Shown here: piece by piece, positions 1-6,931 of the stretch
Layout: the number at the start of each line of letters is the position of its first letter
How positions within the stretch are numbered: the first letter of the stretch is position 1
Assembly: GCA_040414855.1 (NCBI GenBank)
Contig: JBEDUQ010000433.1
Coordinates: 1-34,702 of the forward strand
Length of the DNA stretch: 34,702 bases
Source: DASVXQ01 sp040414855
Lineage (GTDB): Bacteria; Actinomycetota; CALGFH01
Direction: 5' to 3'
The notes under the pieces: generated by a model
Database searches by the model: none
Seen by the model: the letters and a program-made list of their open reading frames with translations, nothing else
What the model was told of the DNA's origin: nothing
Translations under genes and position numbers: made by a program

Positions 1-198
1 CGGCTCGAGCAGGCACTCGGTCTGGCTCCAGGACGGCTCGGAGCCGTCGACCTCGGCCCACGCCTTCGGCACCAGCACGCCGAACTGCCAGCGGGCCTGG
101 TTCTTCCGCGACGACGCCCGGTAGGGGTAGAGCAGGTATCCCTCATAGAGGATCGCGTCCGCCACCTTGCGGGCGGTGTCGAAACCGGTCGCGTTCAT
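1..198 (-). CDS. conserved hypothetical of hydrogenase operon (C-terminus beyond window)
   Basis: This is the N-terminal 66 codons of a gene that runs off the left edge. The ATG at 198 overlaps the stop of the DUF6084 gene by four bases (ATGA), which implies translational coupling and fixes the start. The fragment begins MNATGFDTARKVADAILYEG and continues with an aromatic segment (YLLYPYRASS) and a basic stretch. I see no catalytic motif, signal peptide or membrane segment in the visible part. I believe similar proteins accompany group 1h hydrogenase operons in actinomycetes, but I cannot name a family. Because it is the last visible gene of the operon, a role in hydrogenase assembly or electron transfer is inferred from context only. 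Confidence 0.75.
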   Translation of the reverse strand, partial: MNATGFDTARKVADAILYEGYLLYPYRASSRKNQARWQFGVLVPKAWAEVDGSEPSWSQTECLLEP

Positions 199-836
199 CC
201 TGTGGACTCCTCAGCACCTTCGATCAGCGCGCCGATGGCGTCGTCCCAGGTCGGCAGCGCCCTGCGCGACTTGAAGCGTTGCAGCGCGTCGAGCGTGTCC
301 CGGCGCACCCGGATCCAGGCGGTCCCCGGGAAGTACAGGTCCATCGCCTCGCGCCAGACCGCCACCGGCAGGGAGCAGGCGGCCTCCTTGTCCCACGGCA
401 CCCGCTCGACCGCCACGCCGCCCGGCCCCTTGGTGAAGACCGTGCCGCTGAACAGCAGCAACAGCGGGACCGCGCCCTCCTCGACCCCGTGGAGGTACTT
501 GGCCGAGGCGACCTCGAAGTCGTAGGTGCACGGCACCGCGAGCTCGACCTCGGTGCCGCCCTCGAAGCCGGGGACCATGACCGACAGCTCGGCGAAGTGC
601 ATCGGCTTGAGCGTCTCGCCCCAGCGGGAGCGCTCGCCGAACAGGTCGAGCAGCCGCTCGGCCTCGGCGTCGGAGTAGCGGCGGCGGTTCGGCTCGATGC
701 GGATCTGGCAGCGGAGCGCCATCGCGTGGACGTCCGCGCCGCTGCTCTCCGAGATCCGCAGCCGGATGCGCAGGGTCGGCGCCGCCGCGTAGCGCTCCGC
801 GCGCACGCCGGCGCAGTCGAAGCTGAGCTCGGTCAC
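195..836 (-). CDS. DUF6084 family hydrogenase-operon accessory protein
   Basis: A 213-residue soluble protein starting at GTG 836, which overlaps the DUF5947 stop by four bases (GTGA). An open frame continues upstream of this point, but the overlap and the start of conserved-looking sequence (VTELSFDCAGVRAERY) support the internal GTG. It has alternating beta-type stretches (LRIRLRISE, VELAVPCTYDFEVASAKYLH) and a C-terminal segment with W and Y residues, and no transmembrane segment. I recognise it as DUF6084, a family that accompanies group 1h [NiFe] hydrogenases in actinomycetes. Its biochemical function is unknown. The position after NifU-like and DUF5947 genes suggests a part in late assembly or a redox-partner complex, which is inference. 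Confidence 0.8.
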   Translation of the reverse strand: MTELSFDCAGVRAERYAAAPTLRIRLRISESSGADVHAMALRCQIRIEPNRRRYSDAEAERLLDLFGERSRWGETLKPMHFAELSVMVPGFEGGTEVELAVPCTYDFEVASAKYLHGVEEGAVPLLLLFSGTVFTKGPGGVAVERVPWDKEAACSLPVAVWREAMDLYFPGTAWIRVRRDTLDALQRFKSRRALPTWDDAIGALIEGAEESTG

Positions 837-1570
837 GGCGCTCCTCCCCGATCGCCGTGGTCGCCCTGGTCGCCCGGGTCGCCCGGGGCGCCCGGGGCGC
901 GCTGGTCGCCCGGGGCGGCCGGGGCGCCTTTGTTCCCGCGGCCGAACGGGCGGCTGCGGGCGCGGAGGCGCTCGAAGTGCTCGTCGATCGCGCGCCGCGC
1001 CTGCTCGCCGCCGTCGAAGCCGCGCCAGTGCAGCCGCACCAGGCCGACCAGCTCGTAGCAGACGTCGATCGGGACCAGATAGGACTCGAACGCGTCGCCG
1101 TGGCGCCGGACCAGCAGCGCCTCGACATCGGGCTCCATGGTCGCCAGCTCGGCGCTGCCCTCGATCAGCTCCTCCCACGCCGCCGCCGGCAGCTCCGACT
1201 CGGTCGCGCCGGCCGGGCTCGGATAGAACGCCAGGATCCGGTCCAGCGAGGAGTTGCGGAAGAAGAAGGCCATGCCAACCGGGATCCCGAGCGCGTCCCA
1301 CCGCCCCTCGGAGAGCTGGAACGACGGGTCGTGCAGGTAGCGGTCCGGGACCGCGCGGTAGCGGCCCTGTGCCGCGCCCTGGTGGGTGAACAGCAGGTAG
1401 CAGGCGCGGCAGGTGCAGAGGATGTTGCGCCTGGTCAGGTTCACCACGTGGCTGTGCGGCTCGCCGATCGGGTTGCCGCACAGCTCGCAGCGCTCGCCGG
1501 CCGGCCGGGGCTCCGGACGCTCCGGACGCTCGGGACGCTCCGTGAAGCGGCGCAGGCCGGACACGGTCAT
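833..1570 (-). CDS. DUF5947 family protein with Cys/His-rich N-terminus and collagen-like tail
   Basis: A 245-residue protein. The ATG at 1570 overlaps the NifU-like stop (ATGA); an ATG eight codons upstream is less likely. Residues 28-57 hold CELC, HSH and CTCRAC (C28, C31, H39, H41, C52, C54, C57), which looks like a metal or Fe-S binding knuckle. The core (about 60-210) is a mixed domain assigned to DUF5947 by recognition. Both ends carry in-frame 9-bp repeats: ERP units near the N-terminus and an APG/DPG/DQG collagen-like tail, so the ends are probably disordered linkers. The family is found beside group 1h hydrogenases. A rubredoxin-like electron-transfer or metal-delivery role is possible from the Cys pattern but unproven. 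Confidence 0.8.
   Translation of the reverse strand: MTVSGLRRFTERPERPERPEPRPAGERCELCGNPIGEPHSHVVNLTRRNILCTCRACYLLFTHQGAAQGRYRAVPDRYLHDPSFQLSEGRWDALGIPVGMAFFFRNSSLDRILAFYPSPAGATESELPAAAWEELIEGSAELATMEPDVEALLVRRHGDAFESYLVPIDVCYELVGLVRLHWRGFDGGEQARRAIDEHFERLRARSRPFGRGNKGAPAAPGDQRAPGAPGDPGDQGDHGDRGGAP
858..929 (-). repeat. 9-bp in-frame tandem repeat encoding collagen-like tail
   Basis: About eight units of a degenerate 9-bp repeat (plus strand type unit TGGTCGCCC or GGGGCGCCC) lie at the 3' end of the DUF5947 gene. They are read on the minus strand as Gly-X-Y type triplets (APG, DPG, DQG, DHG). The period is exactly three codons, so copy-number change keeps the frame. Confidence 0.8.
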
Positions 1571-2160
1571 CGCCCCTCCTCCGGGACCGGGCACGGTCCG
1601 GGGGCCTCGTGGACCTGGGCCCGCTCGGGGTTGTACGGCTGGATCTGGAGCAGCCCCGAGCCGGCCTCCGCCGCCGGCGGCTCCTCGACCATGCCCTCGA
1701 CCTCGACCCCGCGCAGCTCTGGAGCGGCCTCCTCGATCGCGCGCTCGATCGACAGCTTCACCGTCAGGGTCGAGGCCTGGCAGCCGTTGCAGGTCCCCTG
1801 CAGCCGCAGGTGGACCACGCCCCGGTCGTCGATGCCGAGCAGCTCGACGCCACCGGCGTGCGAGCCGAGGTAGGGCCGCACCCGCTCCAGCGCCCGCTCG
1901 ACTCTGGCCTTGGTGTCGAGCGGGTGCAGGTCGTGGAGGATCAGCAGGCTCGCGACCAGCTCGTCGTCGGCCAACCGCTCCAGCAGGCCCTGGTCCGCCA
2001 GCTCGACGACCCGGCCGAGGGCGGCGCCGTAGAAGTCGACGAGCAGTCGGACCAGCTCCTCGGCCTTGCTTCGCACCGCGGGGTCGGCTTCGGCGCCGAG
2101 CTCGTCGAGCAGCCGCTCGATCCCCGAGCCGACCTCGCGGAGGTTCCGCGCTTCTCCCAT
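1567..2160 (-). CDS. NifU-like C-terminal domain Fe-S scaffold protein
   Basis: A 197-residue protein starting at ATG 2160, eight bases after the hydrogenase large-subunit stop. Residues 1-80 form a helical N-terminal domain rich in charged residues. Residues about 85-165 are a NifU C-terminal domain with the hallmark CxxC in GTCNGCQAS (C124, C127), which binds a transferable Fe-S cluster at a dimer interface in this family. The C-terminal 30 residues are proline/glutamate-rich. The N-terminal helical domain is not part of the usual stand-alone NfuA or NifU layout. Its place directly after hhyL suggests a dedicated role in supplying clusters to the hydrogenase small subunit or to an electron-transfer partner. 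Confidence 0.88.
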   Translation of the reverse strand: MGEARNLREVGSGIERLLDELGAEADPAVRSKAEELVRLLVDFYGAALGRVVELADQGLLERLADDELVASLLILHDLHPLDTKARVERALERVRPYLGSHAGGVELLGIDDRGVVHLRLQGTCNGCQASTLTVKLSIERAIEEAAPELRGVEVEGMVEEPPAAEAGSGLLQIQPYNPERAQVHEAPGPCPVPEEGR

Positions 2161-2168
2161 CCCGCCGC

Positions 2169-3965
2169 CTACGAGGTGCCGTTGAGCAGCGTCGGCGAGT
2201 GCATCGTCTTCAGGACCTTGCCGCCGCCCAGGTACATGTGGACGCCGCAGGGAAGGCAGGGGTCGAAGCTACGCACGGTACGCATGATGTCGATTCCCTT
2301 GAACCGATCAGGTGGGTTCTCCTCGAAGATGGGCGTGTTCTGGACCGCGTCCTCGTAGGGGCCCGGCGTGCCGAAGGAGTCGCGCACGCTGGCGTTCCAC
2401 GGGGTCGGCGGGTACGGGTGGTAGTTGGCGATCCTGCCGCCGCGGATGACCATGTGGTGCGAGAGCACGCCGCGGACCGCCTCGGTGAAGCCGCAGCTCG
2501 CGGTCTCGTCGGGCACCTCGAACGGCTGCCAGGTCTGGGTGTGGCCGGCGCGGACCTCCTTCAGCGCCTGCTCGACGAAGTGGATCGCCGCCGCCGCCGC
2601 GTACGCCTGGAAGTAGGTCCGGGCGCGGTTGCGCTCCAGCGCGTTCGACCACTTGGGGATCTTCCACTCGAAGGTCGTCTCCGGCTTGGTCGCCGAGCGC
2701 GGCAGGTTGATCTGCACGCTGTGCCCGGTCGCCTTGACGTAGCCGATGTCGACCAGACCGGCGAGCGCGGTCGACCACAGCCGCGCGATCGGCCCGCCGC
2801 CGGTGTCGAGCGCCAGGTGGTTGGTGCCGTCGAACCAGCGCGGCGACATCACCCAGCTGTACTTGTCGTCGAAGTCGCGCTTCTGGGGCCTGGGGATGGT
2901 GTGCTGGTTCCAGGGGTGCCTGCGGTCGACCGGGTTGCCGAGCGGGTCCCGGCTCACGAACAGCTCCTGGTCCTCCCAGTCCTCGTAGTAGGAGCTGCCG
3001 AGCAGGATCCGGATGCCGAGGTTGATCTTGACCAGGTCGTTGGTGACCAGCTTGCCGTCGATGACGATGCCCGGGGTCACGAACATCTTGCGGCCCCAGT
3101 CGGTCATGTTGGCGTACTGGAAGTCGCAGTACTCGGGGTCGTTGAGCGCGCCCCAGCAGCCCAGCATCACCCGCCGGCGGCCGACCTCCTCGTAGCCGGG
3201 CAGCGCCTGGTAGAAGAAGTCGAAGAGGTCGTCGTGCATGGGGACGACCCGCTTCATGAACTCGACGTAGCGCATCAGCCGGGTCAGGTAGTCGGTGAAC
3301 AGCTGCACGGTGGCGACCGTGCCGACGCCGCCCGGGTAGAGCGTGGAGGGGTGGACGTGCCTGCCCTCCATCAGGCAGAACATCTCGCGGGTGGAGCGGC
3401 TGACCTGGAGCGCCTCGCGGTAGAACTCGCCCTCGAGCGGGTTCAGCGAGCGCATGATGTCGGCGATCGTGCGGTAGCCGTGGTCGGCGGCGTGGGGTGC
3501 CTCGGTCCGCTCGGCCTGCTGGAGGACGCCGGGGTTGGTCTCGCGGACCATCCGCTCGCAGTAGTCGACCCCGACCAGGTTCTCCTGGAAGATGTTGTGG
3601 TCGAACATGTACTCGGCGGCCTCGCCGAGGTTGATGATCCACTCGCCGAGGTGTGGGGGCCGCACCCCATAGGCCATGTTCTGGGTGTAGACCGAGCAGG
3701 TCGCGTGGTTGTCACCGCAGATCCCGCAGATGCGGCTGGTGATGAAGTGCGCGTCCCGGGGGTCCTTGCCCTTCATGAAGATGCTGTAGCCGCGGAAGAT
3801 CGACGAGGTCGAGTAGCACTCGGCGACCTTCTTCTGGTCGAAGTCGATCTTGGTGTAGATGCCGAGGCTCCCGACAATCCTGGTGATGGGATCCCAGGCC
3901 ATCTCGACCAGGTTGCCGGCACCTTCCTTGCCGGCGGCTCTGTCCGGCGTCGTCGTCGTCGCCAT
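2169..3965 (-). CDS. hhyL: group 1h [NiFe] hydrogenase large (catalytic) subunit
   Basis: A 598-residue large subunit that carries the NiFe(CN)2CO centre and oxidises H2. The N-terminal nickel-binding motif L1 is RICGICGDNH at residues 78-87 (C80, C83). The C-terminal motif L2 is DPCLPCGVH at 568-576 (C570, C573, H576). The 22 residues after H576 fit the extension removed by a maturation endopeptidase after the NiFe site is inserted; no such peptidase is in the window. The usual RIEGH motif near the N-terminus reads TRIVGSLGIYTKID, with the Glu replaced by Val, as I recall for the actinobacterial high-affinity (group 1h, also called group 5) type. The gene starts at ATG 3965, twelve bases after hhyS. 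Enzymes of this group consume trace atmospheric H2, mainly during starvation. Confidence 0.96.
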   Translation of the reverse strand: MATTTTPDRAAGKEGAGNLVEMAWDPITRIVGSLGIYTKIDFDQKKVAECYSTSSIFRGYSIFMKGKDPRDAHFITSRICGICGDNHATCSVYTQNMAYGVRPPHLGEWIINLGEAAEYMFDHNIFQENLVGVDYCERMVRETNPGVLQQAERTEAPHAADHGYRTIADIMRSLNPLEGEFYREALQVSRSTREMFCLMEGRHVHPSTLYPGGVGTVATVQLFTDYLTRLMRYVEFMKRVVPMHDDLFDFFYQALPGYEEVGRRRVMLGCWGALNDPEYCDFQYANMTDWGRKMFVTPGIVIDGKLVTNDLVKINLGIRILLGSSYYEDWEDQELFVSRDPLGNPVDRRHPWNQHTIPRPQKRDFDDKYSWVMSPRWFDGTNHLALDTGGGPIARLWSTALAGLVDIGYVKATGHSVQINLPRSATKPETTFEWKIPKWSNALERNRARTYFQAYAAAAAIHFVEQALKEVRAGHTQTWQPFEVPDETASCGFTEAVRGVLSHHMVIRGGRIANYHPYPPTPWNASVRDSFGTPGPYEDAVQNTPIFEENPPDRFKGIDIMRTVRSFDPCLPCGVHMYLGGGKVLKTMHSPTLLNGTS

Positions 3966-3977
3966 TGCCAGCCTCCC

Positions 3978-5018
3978 CTACCACTCTGGCCGGTAGCCGG
4001 TGGTCAGCTCGGTGCCCGTCTTGCGCCACTTGGGCTCTTCATCGACCGTCTTCTCGGTGACCTTTCGCAGCGCGCGGATCACCGTGCCGTACATCCCGCT
4101 GGCGGCGGAGGAGACCTTGCTGCCGGGGGGCTCGTCCATGAACGGCATGAACTTGTCCGGGAACCCGGGCATGGTGCAGGCGATGCAGATGCCGCCCACG
4201 TTGGGGCAGCCGCCGATGCCGTTCATCCAGCCCCGCTTGGGGACGTTGCACTTGACGACCGGCCCCCAGCAGCCGAGCTTGACCAGGCACTTCGGCGAGC
4301 CGTACTCGAGCGCGAACTCGCCCTGCTCGTAGTAGCCGCCTCGGTCGCAGCCCTCGTGGACGGTCGCGCCGAACAGCCAGGTCGGGCGCAGCTGCTCGTC
4401 GAGCGGGATCATCGGCGCCTGTCCGGCGGCCTGGTAGAGCAGGTACAGGATCGTCTCGGAGAGGTTGTCCGGCTGGATCGGGCAACCCGGCACGCACACG
4501 ATCGGGATGCCGGCCTTGGACTTCCAGCTCCAGCCGAGGTAGTCGGGCACGCCCATCGCGCCGGTGGGGTTGCCGGCCATCGCGTGGATGCCGCCGTAGG
4601 TCGCGCAGGTGCCGGCCGCCAGCACCGCGAGCGCCTTGGGCGCCAGGCGGTCGACCCACTCGGAGGTGGTCATCGGCTGCCCGGTCGCCGGGTTGTTCCC
4701 GAAGGCGGCCCAGTAGCCCTCGCGCTTGATCGCCTCGTTGGGGATCGACCCCTCGACCACCAGCACGAACGGCTCCACCTCGCCCCGGTCGGCGCGGTGG
4801 AACCACTCGATGAAGGTGTCGGCGCCCTGGTCCGGACCGGACTCGTAGTCGATCAAGGGCCAGTGCACGGCGACCTTCGGCAGTCCAGGCAATGCGCCGA
4901 GCGCGATCTCCTCGATGCTCGGCTGGGTGGCGGCGGTCAGCGCCACCGAGTCCCCGTCACAGCTCAGCCCCGCGTTGATCCAGAGGATGTGGATCGGCTG
5001 GTCCTCGTCCTGCGCCAT
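3978..5018 (-). CDS. hhyS: group 1h [NiFe] hydrogenase small subunit
   Basis: A 346-residue Fe-S subunit that carries electrons away from the NiFe site. I chose ATG 5018 because GGGAGG lies nine bases upstream; an in-frame TTG three codons earlier touches that ribosome site. There is no twin-arginine signal, so the enzyme is not exported by its own leader. The proximal-cluster motif usually CxxC reads CDGD (C20, D23), so Asp replaces one Cys ligand. The other proximal Cys are C138 and C179. Distal ligands are H221, C224, C244 and C250; medial Cys are around C257, C278 and C281. Three-Cys-one-Asp ligation of the proximal cluster is known from the Ralstonia actinobacterial-type enzyme. Confidence 0.95.
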   Translation of the reverse strand: MAQDEDQPIHILWINAGLSCDGDSVALTAATQPSIEEIALGALPGLPKVAVHWPLIDYESGPDQGADTFIEWFHRADRGEVEPFVLVVEGSIPNEAIKREGYWAAFGNNPATGQPMTTSEWVDRLAPKALAVLAAGTCATYGGIHAMAGNPTGAMGVPDYLGWSWKSKAGIPIVCVPGCPIQPDNLSETILYLLYQAAGQAPMIPLDEQLRPTWLFGATVHEGCDRGGYYEQGEFALEYGSPKCLVKLGCWGPVVKCNVPKRGWMNGIGGCPNVGGICIACTMPGFPDKFMPFMDEPPGSKVSSAASGMYGTVIRALRKVTEKTVDEEPKWRKTGTELTTGYRPEW

Positions 5019-5065
5019 GGCACTCAACCTCCCGGTTGCTCCCGGTTACGCCGCACTCGTGCTGG

Positions 5066-5806
5066 TTACGAAGTGGCGTGGCTGCTCGGAACATCGTCCG
5101 AAAGCGCCGCTTGCATGAGTTCCCACAAGACGTGGTAGAGGGTGGTCTGCGCTTCCTGGATCCGGTGAACCGATGTGGACGGGACCACGAAGAGGTGGTC
5201 GATGGTGTCGAGCTCGGCCATCCGCCCGCCCTCGTAGCCGGCCAGCCCGATCGTCAGCAGGCCGATGCGGCTCGCCTGCTCGAAGGCCCGCACGAGGTTG
5301 TCGGAGTTCCCGCTGGTCGACAGGCCGACGGCGACGTCGCCGGCGGCCGCGAAGGCGGCGAGCTGGCGGGCGAACACGACCTCGAAGCCGATGTCATTCG
5401 AGAGCGCGGTGACCACGGCCACGTCGCCGGTGAGGCAGAAGGCGGGCAGCGGCCGGTTGCCGGCGGGCGGGTGCATGAACAGCGACGCCAGGTCCTGGGC
5501 GTCGGTGGAGCTGCCGCCGTTGCCGAAGGCAAACAGCCTGCCGCCGGCCGCGGCGCGCTCGGCCATCGCCGTGGCGCACTCGATCAGGCGGTCGTGGTGC
5601 ACCCGCAGGCATTCCTCCCGAAGCTCGACGATCTCCCGCGCCTTGGCGGCGGTGGAGGCGCGGACCTCGGCGAGCACGCCATCGAGGTCGGCATGGCCGG
5701 CGTACAGGAAGGGGTACAGCGACTCCATCGGCTCGGGGTCCCGCGAAGGGGGCTCGTGGGAGGAAGCCTGGGGGGAAGCCTGGGGGGATTCCCGCTCGTC
5801 CGGCAT
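5066..5806 (-). CDS. SIS-domain protein, phosphoheptose-isomerase-like (SIS1)
   Basis: A 246-residue sugar-isomerase (SIS) domain protein resembling GmhA (D-sedoheptulose-7-phosphate isomerase). The ATG at 5806 shares one base with the HypC-variant stop (TGATG). The first 27 residues are low-complexity (SPQASPQASS). The phosphate-binding loops look intact: GNGGSS at 95-100 and STSGNS at 163-168. Q217 and H225 match GmhA active-site positions. At the positions of the GmhA metal/catalytic His61 and Glu65 (numbering of E. coli GmhA from memory) it has D105 and L109, so it may not be active alone. It lies 47 bases before hhyS. A lipopolysaccharide-heptose role is unlikely in this setting. Confidence 0.9.
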   Translation of the reverse strand: MPDERESPQASPQASSHEPPSRDPEPMESLYPFLYAGHADLDGVLAEVRASTAAKAREIVELREECLRVHHDRLIECATAMAERAAAGGRLFAFGNGGSSTDAQDLASLFMHPPAGNRPLPAFCLTGDVAVVTALSNDIGFEVVFARQLAAFAAAGDVAVGLSTSGNSDNLVRAFEQASRIGLLTIGLAGYEGGRMAELDTIDHLFVVPSTSVHRIQEAQTTLYHVLWELMQAALSDDVPSSHATS

Positions 5807-6057
5807 CAGCCGCGCACCACCCCGATCGCCTCCTTGGCGTGGACCAGCACGACGTCGCCGACGCCGGCGTCCACCAGCGCGATGCTGACCTCCTCCCGGC
5901 TGACGCCGGTGTCGACCAGGGCGAGGTCGTCGCCGAGCAGCTCGACGACGGTGACCTGCACGGCCTCGTCCGAGCAGGTGATGCAGACGTCGTCGTGGCA
6001 CTCCGGAACGCGCCGCGGCGGCTGCGACCCCCCGAGCGGCAGCGGCTCGCCGATCAC
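5806..6057 (-). CDS. hypC: HypC/HybG-like chaperone variant with Cys cluster
   Basis: An 83-residue protein starting at GTG 6057, overlapping the upstream SIS gene by four bases (GTGA). The C-terminal two thirds match the HypC beta-barrel (VTVVELLGDDLALVDTG, then VGDVVLVHAKEAIGV). Canonical HypC begins Met-Cys and uses that N-terminal Cys to carry the Fe(CN)2CO unit with HypD. Here the start is MIGEPLPLGG, and three Cys occur in CHDDVCITC (C20, C25, C28). It is therefore a variant, not a standard HypC; it may handle metal or a different partner. Other Hyp maturation genes (hypA, B, D, E, F) are not in the window. Confidence 0.85.
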   Translation of the reverse strand: MIGEPLPLGGSQPPRRVPECHDDVCITCSDEAVQVTVVELLGDDLALVDTGVSREEVSIALVDAGVGDVVLVHAKEAIGVVRG

Positions 6058-6689
6058 CGGACCAGCTCCGGGTCCAGCAGGCCGGGCTGCTCGAAGAACA
6101 CGTGCACCAGCTCCCAGAGGATGTGGTAGGTGGTGACCTGGACCTCCTTGACGACCTCGGCGTCGTCGGAGTGGACGGTGAAGGCGTGGTCGACCGCCGG
6201 GCTCGGCGCGATCTTGCCGCCGTCGCCGCCGGTCAGGGCGATCGTCAGCATGCCTAGGTCGTTGGCCGTCTCGAGGCCGCGCAGCACGTGGCCGCAGTTG
6301 CCGTCGGCCGAGACCGCCAGCGCGATGTCGCGGCGGTCGCCGAGGTAGCGGAGCTGGTGCGCGAACACCTCGGAGAAGCCCTCCCGGGCGGCCACGCCGG
6401 TCAGGGTGGGCACGTCGTTGGCGAGCGAGAACGCCGGTAGGGCGCGCTTGCCGACGATCACCGGATGGACGAACTCGACCGCGATATGCTGCGCGTCGGT
6501 GGCGGCTGCCCCGCCGCCGAACACCACCAGCCGTCCCCCGCCGTGGAAGCGCACCGCCATGTCGTAGCAGGCTCTGGCGACCCGGCCCGCGTCATCGGCG
6601 AGCAGCTTCGCGGGGAGTGTCCGCCTTGCGGCGGCCGCTCTGAGAGCGTCCTCGACCCGGGTCCCGCCTGCCGACAGACGTCGCGTCAT
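6054..6689 (-). CDS. SIS-domain protein, phosphoheptose-isomerase-like (SIS2), first gene of hydrogenase operon
   Basis: A 211-residue SIS-domain protein that opens the operon. ATG 6689 is chosen because GGAGG lies six bases upstream; an open frame continues 20 codons further without support. It keeps the equivalents of the GmhA catalytic His61, Glu65 and His180 (H68, E72, H189 here). The phosphate-binding loop is altered: the GNGGSS of its partner SIS1 is GGGAAA (58-63), and STSGNS is SADGNC (127-132). The Gln172 equivalent is K181. Its losses are the mirror image of those in SIS1, which is two genes downstream. Sugar-phosphate isomerisation by this protein alone is doubtful. Confidence 0.88.
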   Translation of the reverse strand: MTRRLSAGGTRVEDALRAAAARRTLPAKLLADDAGRVARACYDMAVRFHGGGRLVVFGGGAAATDAQHIAVEFVHPVIVGKRALPAFSLANDVPTLTGVAAREGFSEVFAHQLRYLGDRRDIALAVSADGNCGHVLRGLETANDLGMLTIALTGGDGGKIAPSPAVDHAFTVHSDDAEVVKEVQVTTYHILWELVHVFFEQPGLLDPELVR

Positions 6690-6693
6690 CGGA

Positions 6694-6743
6694 GACCTCC
6701 GGGGAGATCGCGCGTTTAGGGTCGGATGCTCGGCGAAGCATCC
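6694..6743 (-). promoter_or_regulatory. leader hairpins upstream of hydrogenase operon, one covering the ribosome site
   Basis: Two inverted repeats lie just upstream of the first operon gene. GGATGCT/AGCATCC (6724-6730 and 6737-6743) is a perfect 7-bp stem with a 6-base loop. GACCTC/GAGATC (6694-6699 and 6704-6709) forms a 6-bp stem (one G-T pair) with a 4-base loop that includes the GGAGG ribosome site of the gene at 6689. If both are transcribed, the second could mask translation initiation. If the promoter suggested at 6737-6766 is right, only the second is in the mRNA. Confidence 0.4.
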
Positions 6744-6766
6744 TCCCAAGTCCCTTCAGAATTCAA
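6737..6766 (-). promoter_or_regulatory. possible promoter of hydrogenase operon
   Basis: Read on the minus strand, TTGAAT (6766-6761) and GATGCT (6742-6737) are separated by 18 bases, a weak match to a primary-sigma promoter. The tandem 11-bp element (6774-6796) would sit eight bases upstream of the -35, a usual position for an activator. Confidence 0.3.
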
Positions 6767-6773
6767 GTCACAT

Positions 6774-6796
6774 CTGTCCGGACACTGTCCCGACAG
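6774..6796. promoter_or_regulatory. tandem 11-bp palindromic element, candidate operator
   Basis: Two adjacent copies, CTGTCCGGACA (6774-6784) and CTGTCCCGACA (6785-6795), differ at one base. The first contains the perfect 10-bp palindrome TGTCCGGACA (6775-6784), and the ends CTGTC and GACAG (6792-6796) also form an outer inverted repeat. The 11-base spacing places both on one face of the helix. It sits between the hydrogenase operon and the divergent HTH gene. Confidence 0.5.
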
Positions 6797-6853
6797 TTCG
6801 CCGCGCACTTCCCGATTTGTGTGAAACTCGTGGGCGCTGGCTTCGTGCATGGA

Positions 6854-6859
6854 TACAAT
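6854..6859 (+). promoter_or_regulatory. candidate -10 box of divergent regulator
   Basis: TACAAT matches five of six bases of the TATAAT consensus, which is notable in DNA this GC-rich. No convincing -35 lies 16-18 bases upstream. The start codon chosen for the regulator (6932) would follow a leader of about 65 bases. Confidence 0.35.
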
Positions 6860-6931
6860 CGTCCGAAGCCGCCGAGCTGGCCGGGCTGAGGGGCGAGCCG
6901 CGGGCCTCCGGGCTCGAGGAGGATCGACAGG

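Noticed and set aside
858..929. True collagen-type structural protein
   Set aside because: The Gly-X-Y-like stretch is short, only at the tail of DUF5947, and explained by 9-bp repeat expansion.
1413..5138. Plus-strand open frame of 1241 codons across the hydrogenase genes
   Set aside because: It is antisense to hhyS, hhyL and the NifU-like gene, all with clear motifs. The translation is Arg/Ala/Val-rich and without domains, as expected from GC-rich shadow frames.
5066..6689. SIS proteins as a lipopolysaccharide heptose pathway
   Set aside because: No hldE, gmhB or glycosyltransferase genes are near, the host looks like an actinomycete, and both proteins have altered active sites. The hydrogenase context is the better explanation.
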